The notes beneath the pieces are model-generated. The model was given only the letters and a program-made list of their open reading frames with translations, was not told the origin of the DNA and did no database searches. A DNA stretch of 64,000 bases from an uncultured Caulobacterales bacterium (GTDB taxonomy: Bacteria > Pseudomonadota > Alphaproteobacteria > Caulobacterales > Maricaulaceae), in the NCBI GenBank assembly GCA_937928165.1, contig CALFVT010000006.1:107135-171134 (forward strand). Reading direction: 5' to 3'. A program made the position numbers and the translations under genes. Of this stretch, positions 53,428-63,137 are shown piece by piece (positions within the stretch are counted from its first letter, which is position 1; each line of letters starts with the position of its first letter).

Positions 53428-54972
53428 TTAAGATCGTCCGTAAAATGATGATTTCTTCGTATTTTTTGCCACTTTATCCGTTTGGGACTGCCGGCGAAAG
53501 GAGAGGCTCTCTGCAATATGTAACCGGTGGATATTCTCTGACTGTGCAAGATCGGCCAAAGTCCGCGCCACCCTTAAAACTCGGTGATAACCCCGCGCGG
53601 TCAAGCCTAATGTTTCCGCCGCTTTTAAAAGTAAATCCCGGCCATCGCGGTCAAGTTCAGCTACATGTTCAAGGCGGTTCGCCCGCAGCTCCGCATTGGC
53701 AAGGCCGCCGTTACGCTCAACTTGCAGGGCCCTTGCACGGGCAACGCGGGCTGCAACTTGTTCACTCCCATCCTTTGAAGGCGGTAAAATAAGATCCGCA
53801 GGCGTCACAGCAGGAACGTCAATTTGTAAGTCCATTCTGTCCATAAACGGGCCGGAGACCCGGGCTTGGTAATCTGCCGCACATCGCAGCCCCCTGCGGC
53901 AAGCAATGCCATCCGCGCCGCCGCTACCGCAGCGGCAAGGGTTCATCGCAGCAATAAGCTGAAACCGCGCCGGATAACGCACATGAGCATTGGCCCGCGC
54001 CACAGTTATTTCGCCGTCTTCCAAAGGCTGGCGCAAGCTATCAAGGACTTGCGGCGTAAATTCAGGGAGTTCGTCAAGGAACAGCACGCCCCTGTGCGCC
54101 AAAGACGCCTCCCCCGGTTTCGCTCGGCTGCCGCCGCCGACCATAGCCGCCATAGACGCACTATGATGGGGGCTTCGGAAAGGTCGTCGCCGCGATAATT
54201 GCCCCTTTTCTAATAGCCCTGCCACAGAATGTATCATCGAGACATCCAAAAGTTCCCGTGCAGCAAGCGGCGGTAATAGCCCCGGTAATCGCGCAGCCAG
54301 CATGGATTTACCAGAGCCGGGCGGCCCCACCATGAGTAAATTATGTCCCCCTGCCGCTGCCACTTCGAGGGCCCGCTTAGCGGTTTCCTGTCCGCGCACG
54401 TCGCGCAAATTCAGCTCACTCTGCGGCTCAAGCATATCCCCGGGTTTAGGCGGGGACATAATTTGCGTGCCGCGAAAATGATTGATTAATTGCACAAGAT
54501 TTTGCGGGGCGAGAATATTAATGTCCCCCGCCCATGCCGCTTCGGGGCCATTGGGATAAGGGCATATAAAGCCCAGTGCATTTTCATTCGCGCACATAGC
54601 CGCCGGCAAGACCCCCGGCACTTGCCGCAAACTCCCGTCCAAGGACAGCTCGCCCATCGCAATAAAATCAACCACCGCATCGGCGGGCACAGCTCCCATC
54701 GCCGCCATAAGCCCTAAGGCAATCGGCAAATCATAATGCGCGCCTTCTTTGGGCAAGTCAGCGGGGGATAGATTGATAACAATCCGCTTATAAGGCAAAT
54801 CAAGTCCAATGGCGGCAAAGGCGGCGCGAACTCGCTCGCGGCTTTCGGCCACGGCTTTATCTGCAAGACCAACGATAGAAAAGGCTTGGCTACCAGGGGC
54901 AATTTGCACTTGAACATCGACCCGCCGCGCCTCTGCGCCGACAAATGCAACTGTGGTGATTGAAGCAACCAT
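53428..54972 (-). CDS. comM: YifB/ComM family Mg-chelatase-like AAA+ ATPase
   Basis: A 514-residue hexameric helicase of the ComM type, which promotes branch migration in natural transformation of some Proteobacteria. It begins with a Lon-protease-like domain (FVGAEARRVDVQVQIAPG, SPADLPKEGAHYDLPIALG). The AAA+ domain has Walker A GPPGSGKSMLAARLPG and the FLDELPEF Walker B, a CxCG..C..C cysteine set (NPCRCGSGG...CRRGLRC) and a C-terminal Mg-chelatase lid. ATG 54972 follows GGAGG closely and is the natural start; a frame to 54999 is open. Whether this organism is transformable cannot be told. Confidence 0.93.
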   Translation of the reverse strand: MVASITTVAFVGAEARRVDVQVQIAPGSQAFSIVGLADKAVAESRERVRAAFAAIGLDLPYKRIVINLSPADLPKEGAHYDLPIALGLMAAMGAVPADAVVDFIAMGELSLDGSLRQVPGVLPAAMCANENALGFICPYPNGPEAAWAGDINILAPQNLVQLINHFRGTQIMSPPKPGDMLEPQSELNLRDVRGQETAKRALEVAAAGGHNLLMVGPPGSGKSMLAARLPGLLPPLAARELLDVSMIHSVAGLLEKGQLSRRRPFRSPHHSASMAAMVGGGSRAKPGEASLAHRGVLFLDELPEFTPQVLDSLRQPLEDGEITVARANAHVRYPARFQLIAAMNPCRCGSGGADGIACRRGLRCAADYQARVSGPFMDRMDLQIDVPAVTPADLILPPSKDGSEQVAARVARARALQVERNGGLANAELRANRLEHVAELDRDGRDLLLKAAETLGLTARGYHRVLRVARTLADLAQSENIHRLHIAESLSFRRQSQTDKVAKNTKKSSFYGRS

Positions 54973-55013
54973 AAGACCTCCGCCGCGAAGCCTTATCAAA
55001 AATCTTGGAACAA

Positions 55014-55036
55014 ATCAAGAACTTTAAAGTTTTGAT
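55014..55036. promoter_or_regulatory. Palindrome between the C39-like gene and comM
   Basis: A perfect 12-base palindrome (AACTTT/AAAGTT) is extended by ATCAA/TTGAT with one bulged base. It starts 2 bases from the upstream gene's stop and lies 41 bases before comM. With no loop and little T-run it looks more like an operator than a terminator. Confidence 0.25.
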
Positions 55037-55037
55037 C

Positions 55038-55646
55038 TTAGCGCGATAATCCTACGCAGCGAACGGCTTTAAAGGCCCGGGCATCATTTGGGAAGATTAA
55101 AGGCCGCTTAGATGGCCGTAAAGGATCGCGCATATGATAGCCACGTTCATCGCGGTGCAAAATCATCCCCCAATGAGACCGCCCACCAGGCAGGTCAAAC
55201 CGCGCCAAGGGATAAAACCCATCCGCCATACAGCCTTCAATAATACTATCAGAGACTTCATTATAAAAGCGGGCCTGAGCCTTGCCGCCGGTCACATCAC
55301 CGAGGGATGCCCATTTCAGCCAGCCCTGCCCTGTATAACCGTTTACATTTTTCAGGCGTTTATTTAAATCCGCTGGATTGGTCTCAAAGCCAAGATTAGC
55401 GAGTGTCATGGCCGCCGCCGTTAACAAGCATCCATCGCTTTCAAGCCGCTCCCCAGACCCGCCGAGCTTGTGATCTTTCCAGCGCGGGTCTTTTTGTAAA
55501 AAAACATGGTTATCCGCAAGAGTATAAGCCCCTTGAGGTATAGGTGTATAAAGACCGCCGCCGCTGCTGCTAATAGGCGCGCTAGAACAGGCCCCAAGGC
55601 TTAAAACTCCGGCCAACATAATAAGTCTAAAACTTAACATAGACAT
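55038..55646 (-). CDS. C39-like cysteine peptidase-fold lipoprotein
   Basis: A 202-residue exported protein. The leader ends VLSLGAC with Cys20 in a lipobox. The domain has a papain-like C39_2 pattern: HVFLQKDPRWKDHKLGG, Cys73 in ESDGCLLTAAAM, His158 in RSHWGMIL and Asp174 in HMRDPL, a plausible catalytic triad. Such proteins cleave peptides or serve as binding domains in the cell envelope. The target is unknown. It lies between the amidase and comM on the same strand. Confidence 0.8.
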   Translation of the reverse strand: MSMLSFRLIMLAGVLSLGACSSAPISSSGGGLYTPIPQGAYTLADNHVFLQKDPRWKDHKLGGSGERLESDGCLLTAAAMTLANLGFETNPADLNKRLKNVNGYTGQGWLKWASLGDVTGGKAQARFYNEVSDSIIEGCMADGFYPLARFDLPGGRSHWGMILHRDERGYHMRDPLRPSKRPLIFPNDARAFKAVRCVGLSR

Positions 55647-55704
55647 GTTTTAGCGTAAAAACCCTAACAGGCGGTTAGAGACAGAATATTCCCTATTAAA
55701 TATA

Positions 55705-57489
55705 TCAGGCAGCAAAGCTATCAGGCCGCTTTACCGCTTCTCCAAGGCGCGCCTCAATCGCTTGGCCTAAATTAATAAGATGGGCGTCTTCAAACAAAGG
55801 CCCCCATAGCACCACCGAATTAGGCACATTAGCCCCCGCGCCAGCGTCAGTTTGTTCATTACCAAAGAGCGTTCGGGCAGGCTGGCTAGAAAATCCGCTT
55901 CTAAGCACCATCGCCGGATGACCCGTATAATTCGTAACTTGCAATAATCCGCCTGCAAAAGGCGGGCTTATCAACACATCAACATCTTCAAAGGCCGTAT
56001 GCATGGCCTCCATCGCCAAGCGGCGAATGCGGTCTGTTTGCACTAAATCTATCGCCGTTATAAAGCGCGCGGCGCGGAAACTATTAGGCCAAGCATTATC
56101 GTCTTGCCAGCGCAAATTATCATCCTGCCCATCAAGGGTGAGCCGTTCAAACGCGGCGGCCGCTTCGGCAAATAAAATATTTGATAGCGCCCCATAGGGC
56201 AGATCAGGCAGCAGGTTCGAGACTTGCTTAACCTTCACGCCGGAGGCCTTGGCCGCTTCAAGGGCGGCATTTTGGCCCGCGTCGGCATTTTCAAACCACA
56301 CGGGGTCATAGCCAAGGGTGAGGCTAGGCAGGGCTTTTTTGCCATTATAATGAAACCCCGTTTGCAAACTACTGGGGTCTTTGGGGTCAAAACCGTTAAT
56401 CATCTCCATCACCACCGCCGCGTCTTCTGCGCTGCGGATAATCGGGCCAATTTTATCCATTGACCAACATAAGGCCATGGCACCCGCTTTACTCACCCGG
56501 CCAAAGGTCGGGCGCAACCCTGCGGTGCCGCAGCGCGTTGACGGGGAAATAATCGAGCCTAAAGTTTCAGTGCCCAGCGCAAAACTACACAGCCCTGCGG
56601 CCACAGATGAGCAAGAGCCGGCACTGGAGCCCGAGGAGCCTTCTTGGGTATTCCACGGGTTTTTAGTCACCCCGCCAAACCAAATATCCCCATAAGCCAA
56701 CGCACCGAGGGACGTCTTCCCAAGCAGCACGGCCCCGGCATCTCGCAGCTTGGTGATTAATGTAGCGTCCGCATTCGGCACGCGGTTTTTAAACGGCTCC
56801 GCTCCGTAAGTGGTTTTAATCCCCGCCGTATCGAGCAAATCTTTCGCCCCATAAGCAATGCCGTGCAGCCAGCCTTTATAGCGGCCCGCCGCAATGTCGC
56901 GGTCGGCTTGGCGGGCCTGCGAGAGGGCCGTATCCTTCGTCACCGTAATAAAGGCGTCTAATTTTGAGTTATATTTTTCAATCCGGGCAAGGTAAATTTG
57001 CGTCAGCCGCTCAGATTTTAGCGCTCCGCTTTTAATCCAGCCCGCTTGGTCGATCACAGAGCTAAAAGCAATATCAACATCCCTCTGCGGCAGAGGTTTT
57101 TCTATTGCGGGAATATCGACTTGGTCACTGTGCTGCGGGTATTCGCCCCTCCTAAGGCGCGGGTCAAAGGCCATAGCCGGGGCGAGGCTATTGGGCTTTT
57201 CAAAATCACGCAGGGCTTTAAGGGCGGTATTGGGCGTCTCAAAACTTGCTTTCATTTGCGCCCGTTCAGCGGGGGTAAATTCCACGTCAAATAAATCTTC
57301 GGCAGCCTTGATCTTAGCCGTTATATCATCACTTTCATTAGCCGCGCCGTCCGTCTCTACGGCTATATTTTCATTGCGAGGGGAGCCGCTATTTGAACAG
57401 GCCCCTGCCCCAAGCCCCAAGAGACTCATGAGGGCAAAATGACGGCGAGAAAGCTGCGTTTCAGAGCCAAAAGCGGATTTATCAGTCAT
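55705..57489 (-). CDS. Amidase-signature family enzyme, exported lipoprotein
   Basis: A 594-residue amide hydrolase. The N-terminus LSRRHFALMSLLGLGAGAC carries paired arginines and a lipobox (Cys31), so it is probably Tat-exported and lipidated, unlike cytosolic GatA. The amidase-signature triad is present: Lys216 in YGAKDLLD, the cis-serine in EGSSGSSAG (285-289) and nucleophile Ser312 in GTETLGSIISPS. A charged N-terminal extension of about 110 residues precedes the domain. The nearest roles are peptide or aryl-amide hydrolysis; it is not a GatCAB subunit because it is exported. Confidence 0.87.
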   Translation of the reverse strand: MTDKSAFGSETQLSRRHFALMSLLGLGAGACSNSGSPRNENIAVETDGAANESDDITAKIKAAEDLFDVEFTPAERAQMKASFETPNTALKALRDFEKPNSLAPAMAFDPRLRRGEYPQHSDQVDIPAIEKPLPQRDVDIAFSSVIDQAGWIKSGALKSERLTQIYLARIEKYNSKLDAFITVTKDTALSQARQADRDIAAGRYKGWLHGIAYGAKDLLDTAGIKTTYGAEPFKNRVPNADATLITKLRDAGAVLLGKTSLGALAYGDIWFGGVTKNPWNTQEGSSGSSAGSCSSVAAGLCSFALGTETLGSIISPSTRCGTAGLRPTFGRVSKAGAMALCWSMDKIGPIIRSAEDAAVVMEMINGFDPKDPSSLQTGFHYNGKKALPSLTLGYDPVWFENADAGQNAALEAAKASGVKVKQVSNLLPDLPYGALSNILFAEAAAAFERLTLDGQDDNLRWQDDNAWPNSFRAARFITAIDLVQTDRIRRLAMEAMHTAFEDVDVLISPPFAGGLLQVTNYTGHPAMVLRSGFSSQPARTLFGNEQTDAGAGANVPNSVVLWGPLFEDAHLINLGQAIEARLGEAVKRPDSFAA

Positions 57490-57513
57490 AACGAAAATCT
57501 TGCGTTAAGTTAT

Positions 57514-58686
57514 CTAATCATCATTCGGCACAAGACTGCCGTCAATCACCGTTTTATAGTCATAGGCTAAAATAGCGCTCACGCGGATGGTTTGCGGGCC
57601 AGAATGAAGGCTCATTTGCAAAGCGTTATTTGATGAGGTCGGGATAAGATCTTCATCACTCTCATCATCCACCGCAAATTGCTTATCGAGGTCGCGGCCA
57701 TTGATTGTGCTTATGCGGCGGCCGGTAACGACGATTTCATCCGCAGATATCCCATCCCAACGGTCGACAATATTTGGGGCTCGGGGCGGAGGTGGTGACG
57801 ACGTAAATGCGCCGCGAGACACAGTACGGCCACTGGATTTATTGATAATCGTTGGCTGCGGGCCAAAACGGCCTGTGCGGGCCGGGCGGCCCACATAAAA
57901 CGCGGTAATATCTCCAAGCTCGGCTTTGGCATGACGGGCGATCATGTCCGCTTTGGCGCGGGCGCGGCTGACCGCCTGCGCCGCCGCCTGCTGATAAAGA
58001 TCATCATAATTTGAAAAATCATAGCCATATAGCCGCGTTTCATCCGCGCCGTTATCGGCTAAGGCTTGCAAAATATCTCCGGCGGCATCAGGCGGAGCGA
58101 CGCGGATAACAAGCTGAGTCCGGGCCTCAATGGATTGGACGTTACAAATTTTCTGCGCAATACGCGGTTTTGGCTCCCGGCGTTTGGTTTCCGTATCCCC
58201 GCGCTCATCGAGCCGCCTATTAAACCAATAATCATTATTAATTTGGTTATGGCGGCGGCGCGCCTCTTGGTTTTCAGATTGGCAGATAGCATCATATTGA
58301 CGCGAGGTTTGGGAATCAACGACGCTAGTTTCGGCGTCAAATTGATCCACCGCTTTTTGTACCGCATTGACCCGCTCGGCGATAATATTCACCGCACGAG
58401 ATTCCAGCGTATCTTTCTCGCGTATAAGCGCGGTAATCACAGCAATATCGGGTATGGCTTTAACTTCGCCTTTGCCCTTAACCTCCAAAGGCTGTGCTTT
58501 GAAAGGAACAGGCGGATCGCGCTCACCTTCTTCTTCAAGGAAATCAGCGAAATCTTCTGCATATTGCAGATCGACATAGTTTCGCGCGTCCCCTTGCCAA
58601 CTCATATAACCGTAAAGACAGCCCGCCCCGATCAAAACCCCACTCAACGCGGGCCAAAATCCGCTTCGTCCCCCGCCCCTATTCAT
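57514..58686 (-). CDS. SIMPL (DUF541) domain membrane-anchored protein (copy 2)
   Basis: A 390-residue envelope protein. Residues 9-29 (SGFWPALSGVLIGAGCLYGYM) form an anchor. An acidic stretch (YAEDFADFLEEEGERD) precedes a SIMPL domain that begins LEVKGKGEVKAIPDIAVITA, contains long arginine-rich insertions (RRRHNQINNDYWFNRRLDE) and shows the typical QAVSRARAKADMIARHAKAELGD helix. The C-terminus is proline- and serine-rich with an ITVTGRRIS-like strand. The family function is unknown; E. coli YggE is a member. It overlaps the upstream SIMPL gene by eight bases. Confidence 0.85.
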   Translation of the reverse strand: MNRGGGRSGFWPALSGVLIGAGCLYGYMSWQGDARNYVDLQYAEDFADFLEEEGERDPPVPFKAQPLEVKGKGEVKAIPDIAVITALIREKDTLESRAVNIIAERVNAVQKAVDQFDAETSVVDSQTSRQYDAICQSENQEARRRHNQINNDYWFNRRLDERGDTETKRREPKPRIAQKICNVQSIEARTQLVIRVAPPDAAGDILQALADNGADETRLYGYDFSNYDDLYQQAAAQAVSRARAKADMIARHAKAELGDITAFYVGRPARTGRFGPQPTIINKSSGRTVSRGAFTSSPPPPRAPNIVDRWDGISADEIVVTGRRISTINGRDLDKQFAVDDESDEDLIPTSSNNALQMSLHSGPQTIRVSAILAYDYKTVIDGSLVPNDD

Positions 58687-59506
58687 AGGTGAACTCTAGC
58701 TCTATAGCGGCGGAGACAATTTGCGGCCCCGCTTCAAGATTTAGGTCTGTGACCTCCACAGGCTCGCCGCTGTCCAAAAGCGCAGATGTTTCGCCTGCAC
58801 CCGACAGGTTGACGCGCGGCGCGGTGGCCGCGCGTTGATCATAGGTTGCCTGATAGCTATCTAGGTCTAAGACGCCGGTAATACTCGCCCCCGCAGCGGC
58901 GGCTAAGCGGTCGGCTTTATCCCGCGCATTTTTAACGGCAATTTCTCCAGCCTGCAGCTCAATCTCATCAATATTATTAATCCGGTAGCCATCGAGGCGT
59001 AGCCGTATCGCGCCGGATTGAGAAAAGCGCGATAAGGCCGTGCCCGCCTGCTCCGGCGGCCCGCCCGTAAAAGTAAAACTAATCGAGGCTTGTTGAGACT
59101 GATCTTCACAGACCCGTTTTTTCACCCGCGGCTCTCCGGGGCGCAAGGTGGCATTGGTTCTATCAGCTTCTTGATTATATAAAAGACATTCTGGGTCTTT
59201 CACTCCAACGCTATTCACAGAAGCAAAGTTAAATTCGGAATCCGTCAGCGAAGATATATCCCGCGCCGCCGCTTGCATGGCATTGACGATATCGGCCACA
59301 TCATTCATCGCGGCTTGGGCGGTGCCGTCTTGTTTAATCACCGCGCCCGAGAGGACAAAGCGGTCTGGGAGAACTTCAACTTCGCCGACTCCTGTGACTG
59401 CCAAAGTTTTGACCGTCTCTTCATTTAGCTCTGTTTTATTGCAAGCACTCAAGAGACATATCGCTGCCCCCAAAGCGGCTCTATTAAGCGTCTTGATATG
59501 GCGCAT
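58679..59506 (-). CDS. SIMPL (DUF541) domain lipoprotein (copy 1)
   Basis: A 275-residue lipoprotein. The leader ends CLLSAC (Cys22). The SIMPL domain starts LAVTGVGEVEVLPDRFVLSGAVI and includes EIELQAGEIAVKNARDKADRLAAAAG, the helix shared with the next gene, then the final strand IVSAAIELEFTYE. Two cysteines (DPECLLY and KKRVCED) may pair, and the downstream paralogue has a cysteine in the matching place (ICQSENQ and KICNVQ). The two genes overlap by eight bases and are probably made together as a complex or exchangeable pair. Confidence 0.87.
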   Translation of the reverse strand: MRHIKTLNRAALGAAICLLSACNKTELNEETVKTLAVTGVGEVEVLPDRFVLSGAVIKQDGTAQAAMNDVADIVNAMQAAARDISSLTDSEFNFASVNSVGVKDPECLLYNQEADRTNATLRPGEPRVKKRVCEDQSQQASISFTFTGGPPEQAGTALSRFSQSGAIRLRLDGYRINNIDEIELQAGEIAVKNARDKADRLAAAAGASITGVLDLDSYQATYDQRAATAPRVNLSGAGETSALLDSGEPVEVTDLNLEAGPQIVSAAIELEFTYE

Positions 59507-59524
59507 AAACCCTCCCTTTATGAA

Positions 59525-60757
59525 TTATGTTTCCTCTACAACACGCCGCTTTTTATAGTAAAGCTTTAGCCCGTTAACCGTGCTCATGCTATCAGATTGG
59601 GTATTCATCACAGTCCGAAGACGGTCGAGGATCAGCGTATCTATGGTGATAATTAATCCCGTGACATAGGTCGCATATTCCGCCGAGACTCCTTGGCTGA
59701 CGAGGATATCCTCGAGCAAGACAACCGAGGCAGACGGCGTCCCCGCTGCGGCCGTAGCAAAGACAAGGCTTTGAAGGCCGACGGTAATCATATCGGCAAT
59801 GGCAATATCAATGCCGTAAGCCTTCATGGCATATAATGACACCAGTAAAAGTCCGATCACCGTACCGGTCATATTAACGGTAGCACCAATCGTAAAAAAC
59901 GGCGTGGCTTCATCACCGTCCGCACCGAGGTCATCACAGGCTTGCTTGGTCGCCGGCAGCGTCGCCATAGAGCTAGAGGTGGAAAAGGCCACGACGGCCT
60001 GCGGGAACACGCCGCGCCAGACAAACCCAAAGCCCTTACCTTGAATACGTGTGGTGACGGCCATCATCACAATCCAGACAATGCCCATGGTCAAAAGATA
60101 AGGCATTAAGATCGGGAATAGATCACCCAAAGTCTGCACCCCGCCCGGCTTGGCGAGGGCAAGGGTAATTGAGCCAAACACGGCGAGCGGAATTGTATAT
60201 TGCAAAAACTTACGAAAGCCTTTGATGAATAAATCAGAAATCGCATCCGCTTCACGGCCAATCCCAAGCCGTTTCAGCGCGCCGCCAAAAACAACACCCG
60301 CATAGATCGAAATCATCAGCGGCGAGGTCAGGACTTTATAGATTTTAATCGCGTAAGGGTCAGAGCCAACCTCCCCGTCCCCCGCGCCTGCACTGGCTGG
60401 GTCTGCAAAAATATTCAGGCCGGAAAAGAGGTTGAACATTAAGATGCCGACGGCCAATCCAGTCAAAGAAAATCCGACGAAGAAAATAATCACGCGGGAG
60501 AATTTCGCACCAAGCCCGCCCGTTGAAATCGCAATCGAGCTACCGATAGACATAATAATCAGCGCATACATAAGCGGTTTGAGCGGCACAAACAGCGCAT
60601 CCTTGGCCAGCGCCGCAATGGATTTAGCAATCTGCATCTCGCCAACCATAATCGGCGCGGCCAAAAAGCTCGCTCCCACAGCCCAGCCTGCAAAAGCAAG
60701 CCCTGCCGCTATAACAACCAGTAGCAAGAGAGGAATATCGTGAATTTTACGCAGCAT
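59525..60757 (-). CDS. Dicarboxylate/amino acid:cation symporter (DAACS family)
   Basis: A 410-residue secondary transporter of the GltP/DctA fold. It has about eight helices and the two re-entrant hairpins: the serine-rich AFSTSSSMATLPATKQA, the NMTGTVIG segment (family NMDGT) and AGTPSASVVLLEDILVSQG near the end. The substrate (glutamate, aspartate, C4-dicarboxylate or other) is not readable. The Asp of NMDGT is Thr here, a change that may affect cation coupling. It is 18 bases upstream of the SIMPL pair. Confidence 0.88.
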   Translation of the reverse strand: MLRKIHDIPLLLLVVIAAGLAFAGWAVGASFLAAPIMVGEMQIAKSIAALAKDALFVPLKPLMYALIIMSIGSSIAISTGGLGAKFSRVIIFFVGFSLTGLAVGILMFNLFSGLNIFADPASAGAGDGEVGSDPYAIKIYKVLTSPLMISIYAGVVFGGALKRLGIGREADAISDLFIKGFRKFLQYTIPLAVFGSITLALAKPGGVQTLGDLFPILMPYLLTMGIVWIVMMAVTTRIQGKGFGFVWRGVFPQAVVAFSTSSSMATLPATKQACDDLGADGDEATPFFTIGATVNMTGTVIGLLLVSLYAMKAYGIDIAIADMITVGLQSLVFATAAAGTPSASVVLLEDILVSQGVSAEYATYVTGLIITIDTLILDRLRTVMNTQSDSMSTVNGLKLYYKKRRVVEET

Positions 60758-60856
60758 GGCTCATCCCGTCATTTATATGTTTTATAAAATGACTTTGGCG
60801 GCAAACTATGAATTAAGCAATGGGGCAGCGATAATTTTTACGGAAATAGGGCAAAC

Positions 60857-60886
60857 AAAAACGGCCCCCAAAATGGGAGCCGTTTA
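60857..60886 (-). terminator. Rho-independent terminator after the prolyl oligopeptidase
   Basis: Long stem AAACGGC/GCCGTTT with further CCCA/TGGG pairing, loop AAAA, followed by a T-run (TTTTTG) on the minus strand. It starts 20 bases past the stop codon at 60906. Confidence 0.85.
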
Positions 60887-60905
60887 AATTCAATCTTAAA
60901 AACAC

Positions 60906-63137
60906 CTACTGCCCATCCTTCAATTTTTGGAACAAATAAGTATGCTGCAACGCTAAACGGCGGGCGCTTTCTTTAAGGTTCGCTGCCGCGCTATGGCCGC
61001 CGTCTATGTTCTCATAATAGAGGAAGTCATGGCCGTAATCTTCCATGCGTTTCGCCATTTTACGGGCGTGGCCCGGATGCACACGGTCATCCTTTGTCGA
61101 GGTTACGAAAAAGACTTCGGGGTAGTCCCCTTTGGGGTCGACATTATGATAAGGCGAAATAGAGCGCAGGAATTTGCCTTCCACGTCATCTTCGGGATTA
61201 CCATATTCGCCCATCCATGACGCGCCCGCCAAAAGCGTATGGAAACGCATCATATCCAGAAGGGGCACAGCGCAGACAACGGCGTTAAATAAATCAGGCC
61301 GCTGGGTGAACATCACGCCCATTAACAGCCCGCCGTTAGAGCCGCCTTCAATGCCCAAATGTTTCGGCGTCGTCACCCCTTTATCAATCAAGTCTTCGGC
61401 CACCGCAATGAAATCATCATAAATACGCTGACGTTCTGTCTTCAGGCCGGCTTGGTGCCATTTCGGGCCATATTCTCCGCCGCCGCGAATATTGGCGAGC
61501 ACATAAACCCCGCCGCGTTCCATCCAGAGCTTACCGCGGGTTGCGGAATAAGATGGGTTCAGCGAGATTTCAAACCCGCCATAGCCATAAAGCAAGGTCG
61601 GGTTGCTCCCGTCCATTTTTACGTCTTTTCCGCGCACAACAAAATAAGGTACTTTCGTGCCGTCCGGGGAGCTTGCAAAGAACTGCTCGGCAACCATGCT
61701 ATCTGCGTCAAACCAGTTTGGGAGGGATTTAACTGGCGCTTTTTCCATTGTGGACGTATTAAATGTCCACAGCGTATCCGGGGTTAAAAAGCTCTCGGAG
61801 GAGATAAACGCAACATCTTCCTCATCATTGGTTGCGCCGATATTGACGCTGCCATTTTCAGGGAAATCAAGGGGTGCGGATGTCCAGTCTTTGCCGTCCC
61901 AATCAAAGGCATGGGCGCGGCTGGCGACGTCTTCAGAAATAGACATAAGCACTTTGGATTTTGTCACCCCATAACCATTTAAAGATTGATTGTCTTTTGG
62001 CGAGATCACAAGATTGACTTTACCAATCTCCCCGTCGTCCATGAAGTCTTTGGCCTTAAAAGAGACAAGATCACCAGACTTAAATCCGCGCCAGTCTTCT
62101 TGGAGGGACAGCAAGAGTTGATCTTTAAACCGGCCGCCAAGACTTGATTTTTCGGGCAAAGGAATCCGCACCGCATCGGACACTTCCATACCGCCTTCAC
62201 GGGGCAACCAGTAATATTCTGTGGTATAAAAAGACGTCGCGCGAGAGATAACAATCTCATATTGGCCCGGCGCCACTTCTACCGTGCCCGGCCATACGCC
62301 CACATCGTCAGACTCGCCGCGCATGATTTCCTTGGCTGCGCTTAATGGTGTACCGCGCGCCCAAATCTTCGTCACCATAGGATAGCCAGAATCGGTCATA
62401 GTGCCGTCTCCGAAATCAACCCCGATAAGAAGATGATCCTTATCCAACCAAGCATTTGCACCTTTAGATTCCGGCGTCTCAAATCCGCCTTTCACAAAGC
62501 TTTTCGTTGTTTTATCAAATTCACGGCGCACCACCGCATCTTTACCGCCGTCCGAAAGGTTAAGCATGCAGCGGGTGTAATCCGGCGCAAGGCAGCTGCG
62601 GCCTTTATAGACCCAATTCGCATCTTCGGCCTTAGCGAGATCATCAAAATTGATAATAGTTTCCCATTTCGTGTCTTCACTTAAATAGCTATCAAGGCTG
62701 GATGTGCGCCACACGCCGCGCACATGGTCGGCATCTTGCCAGAAGTTTTGCACTTTACCTTTACGGTAAGAGACAAAAGGAATCTTTTCTTTGGAGTTTA
62801 ATATCTCAAGGGCTTCTGCCTGCATTTTAGAAAAGCGCGGGTCTGCTTCTAACCGCGCAAGGCTGCGCTCGTTCCACGCTGTAACCTCAGCAAGAGCCTT
62901 ATCACCCAAGACCTCTTCGAGATAAAGGTGGTCAGCATCCGTCTTTCCAACCTCAGAATAGTTAATAATTTTTTTTACCATTTTATCTTTCACAGCTTGC
63001 ACATTTGCTCCAACGTCGGAGCTGGCACTGGCTACAACTGTTTCCGCCGCCGTATCAACTGCATTTTCTGCCGCTGAACAGGCTAGCACCGACAAAGCCG
63101 CCGAGGTTAAAAAAAGGGTTTTAAAAGGTCGAGTCAT
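60906..63137 (-). CDS. Prolyl oligopeptidase family serine protease (S9A), lipoprotein
   Basis: A 743-residue exported peptidase. The leader ends LSVLACS with Cys20. The N-terminal part (about 80-460) is a beta-propeller that limits access, as in prolyl oligopeptidases (PFVSYRKGKVQNFWQD, NDEEDVAFISSESFLTP). The C-terminal alpha/beta-hydrolase domain has the nucleophile in GIEGGSNGGLLMG, the acid in TSTKDDRVHPGHA and the catalytic His in NIDGGHSAA (about 715). It cleaves short peptides, preferentially after proline, in the periplasm. Confidence 0.93.
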   Translation of the reverse strand: MTRPFKTLFLTSAALSVLACSAAENAVDTAAETVVASASSDVGANVQAVKDKMVKKIINYSEVGKTDADHLYLEEVLGDKALAEVTAWNERSLARLEADPRFSKMQAEALEILNSKEKIPFVSYRKGKVQNFWQDADHVRGVWRTSSLDSYLSEDTKWETIINFDDLAKAEDANWVYKGRSCLAPDYTRCMLNLSDGGKDAVVRREFDKTTKSFVKGGFETPESKGANAWLDKDHLLIGVDFGDGTMTDSGYPMVTKIWARGTPLSAAKEIMRGESDDVGVWPGTVEVAPGQYEIVISRATSFYTTEYYWLPREGGMEVSDAVRIPLPEKSSLGGRFKDQLLLSLQEDWRGFKSGDLVSFKAKDFMDDGEIGKVNLVISPKDNQSLNGYGVTKSKVLMSISEDVASRAHAFDWDGKDWTSAPLDFPENGSVNIGATNDEEDVAFISSESFLTPDTLWTFNTSTMEKAPVKSLPNWFDADSMVAEQFFASSPDGTKVPYFVVRGKDVKMDGSNPTLLYGYGGFEISLNPSYSATRGKLWMERGGVYVLANIRGGGEYGPKWHQAGLKTERQRIYDDFIAVAEDLIDKGVTTPKHLGIEGGSNGGLLMGVMFTQRPDLFNAVVCAVPLLDMMRFHTLLAGASWMGEYGNPEDDVEGKFLRSISPYHNVDPKGDYPEVFFVTSTKDDRVHPGHARKMAKRMEDYGHDFLYYENIDGGHSAAANLKESARRLALQHTYLFQKLKDGQ

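Noticed and set aside
58066..58692. Long plus-strand open frame (208 codons)
   Set aside because: It is the antisense shadow of the SIMPL gene; no start signal and no family resemblance. The same holds for long frames opposite clpA at 22913-23440 and 23642-24124.
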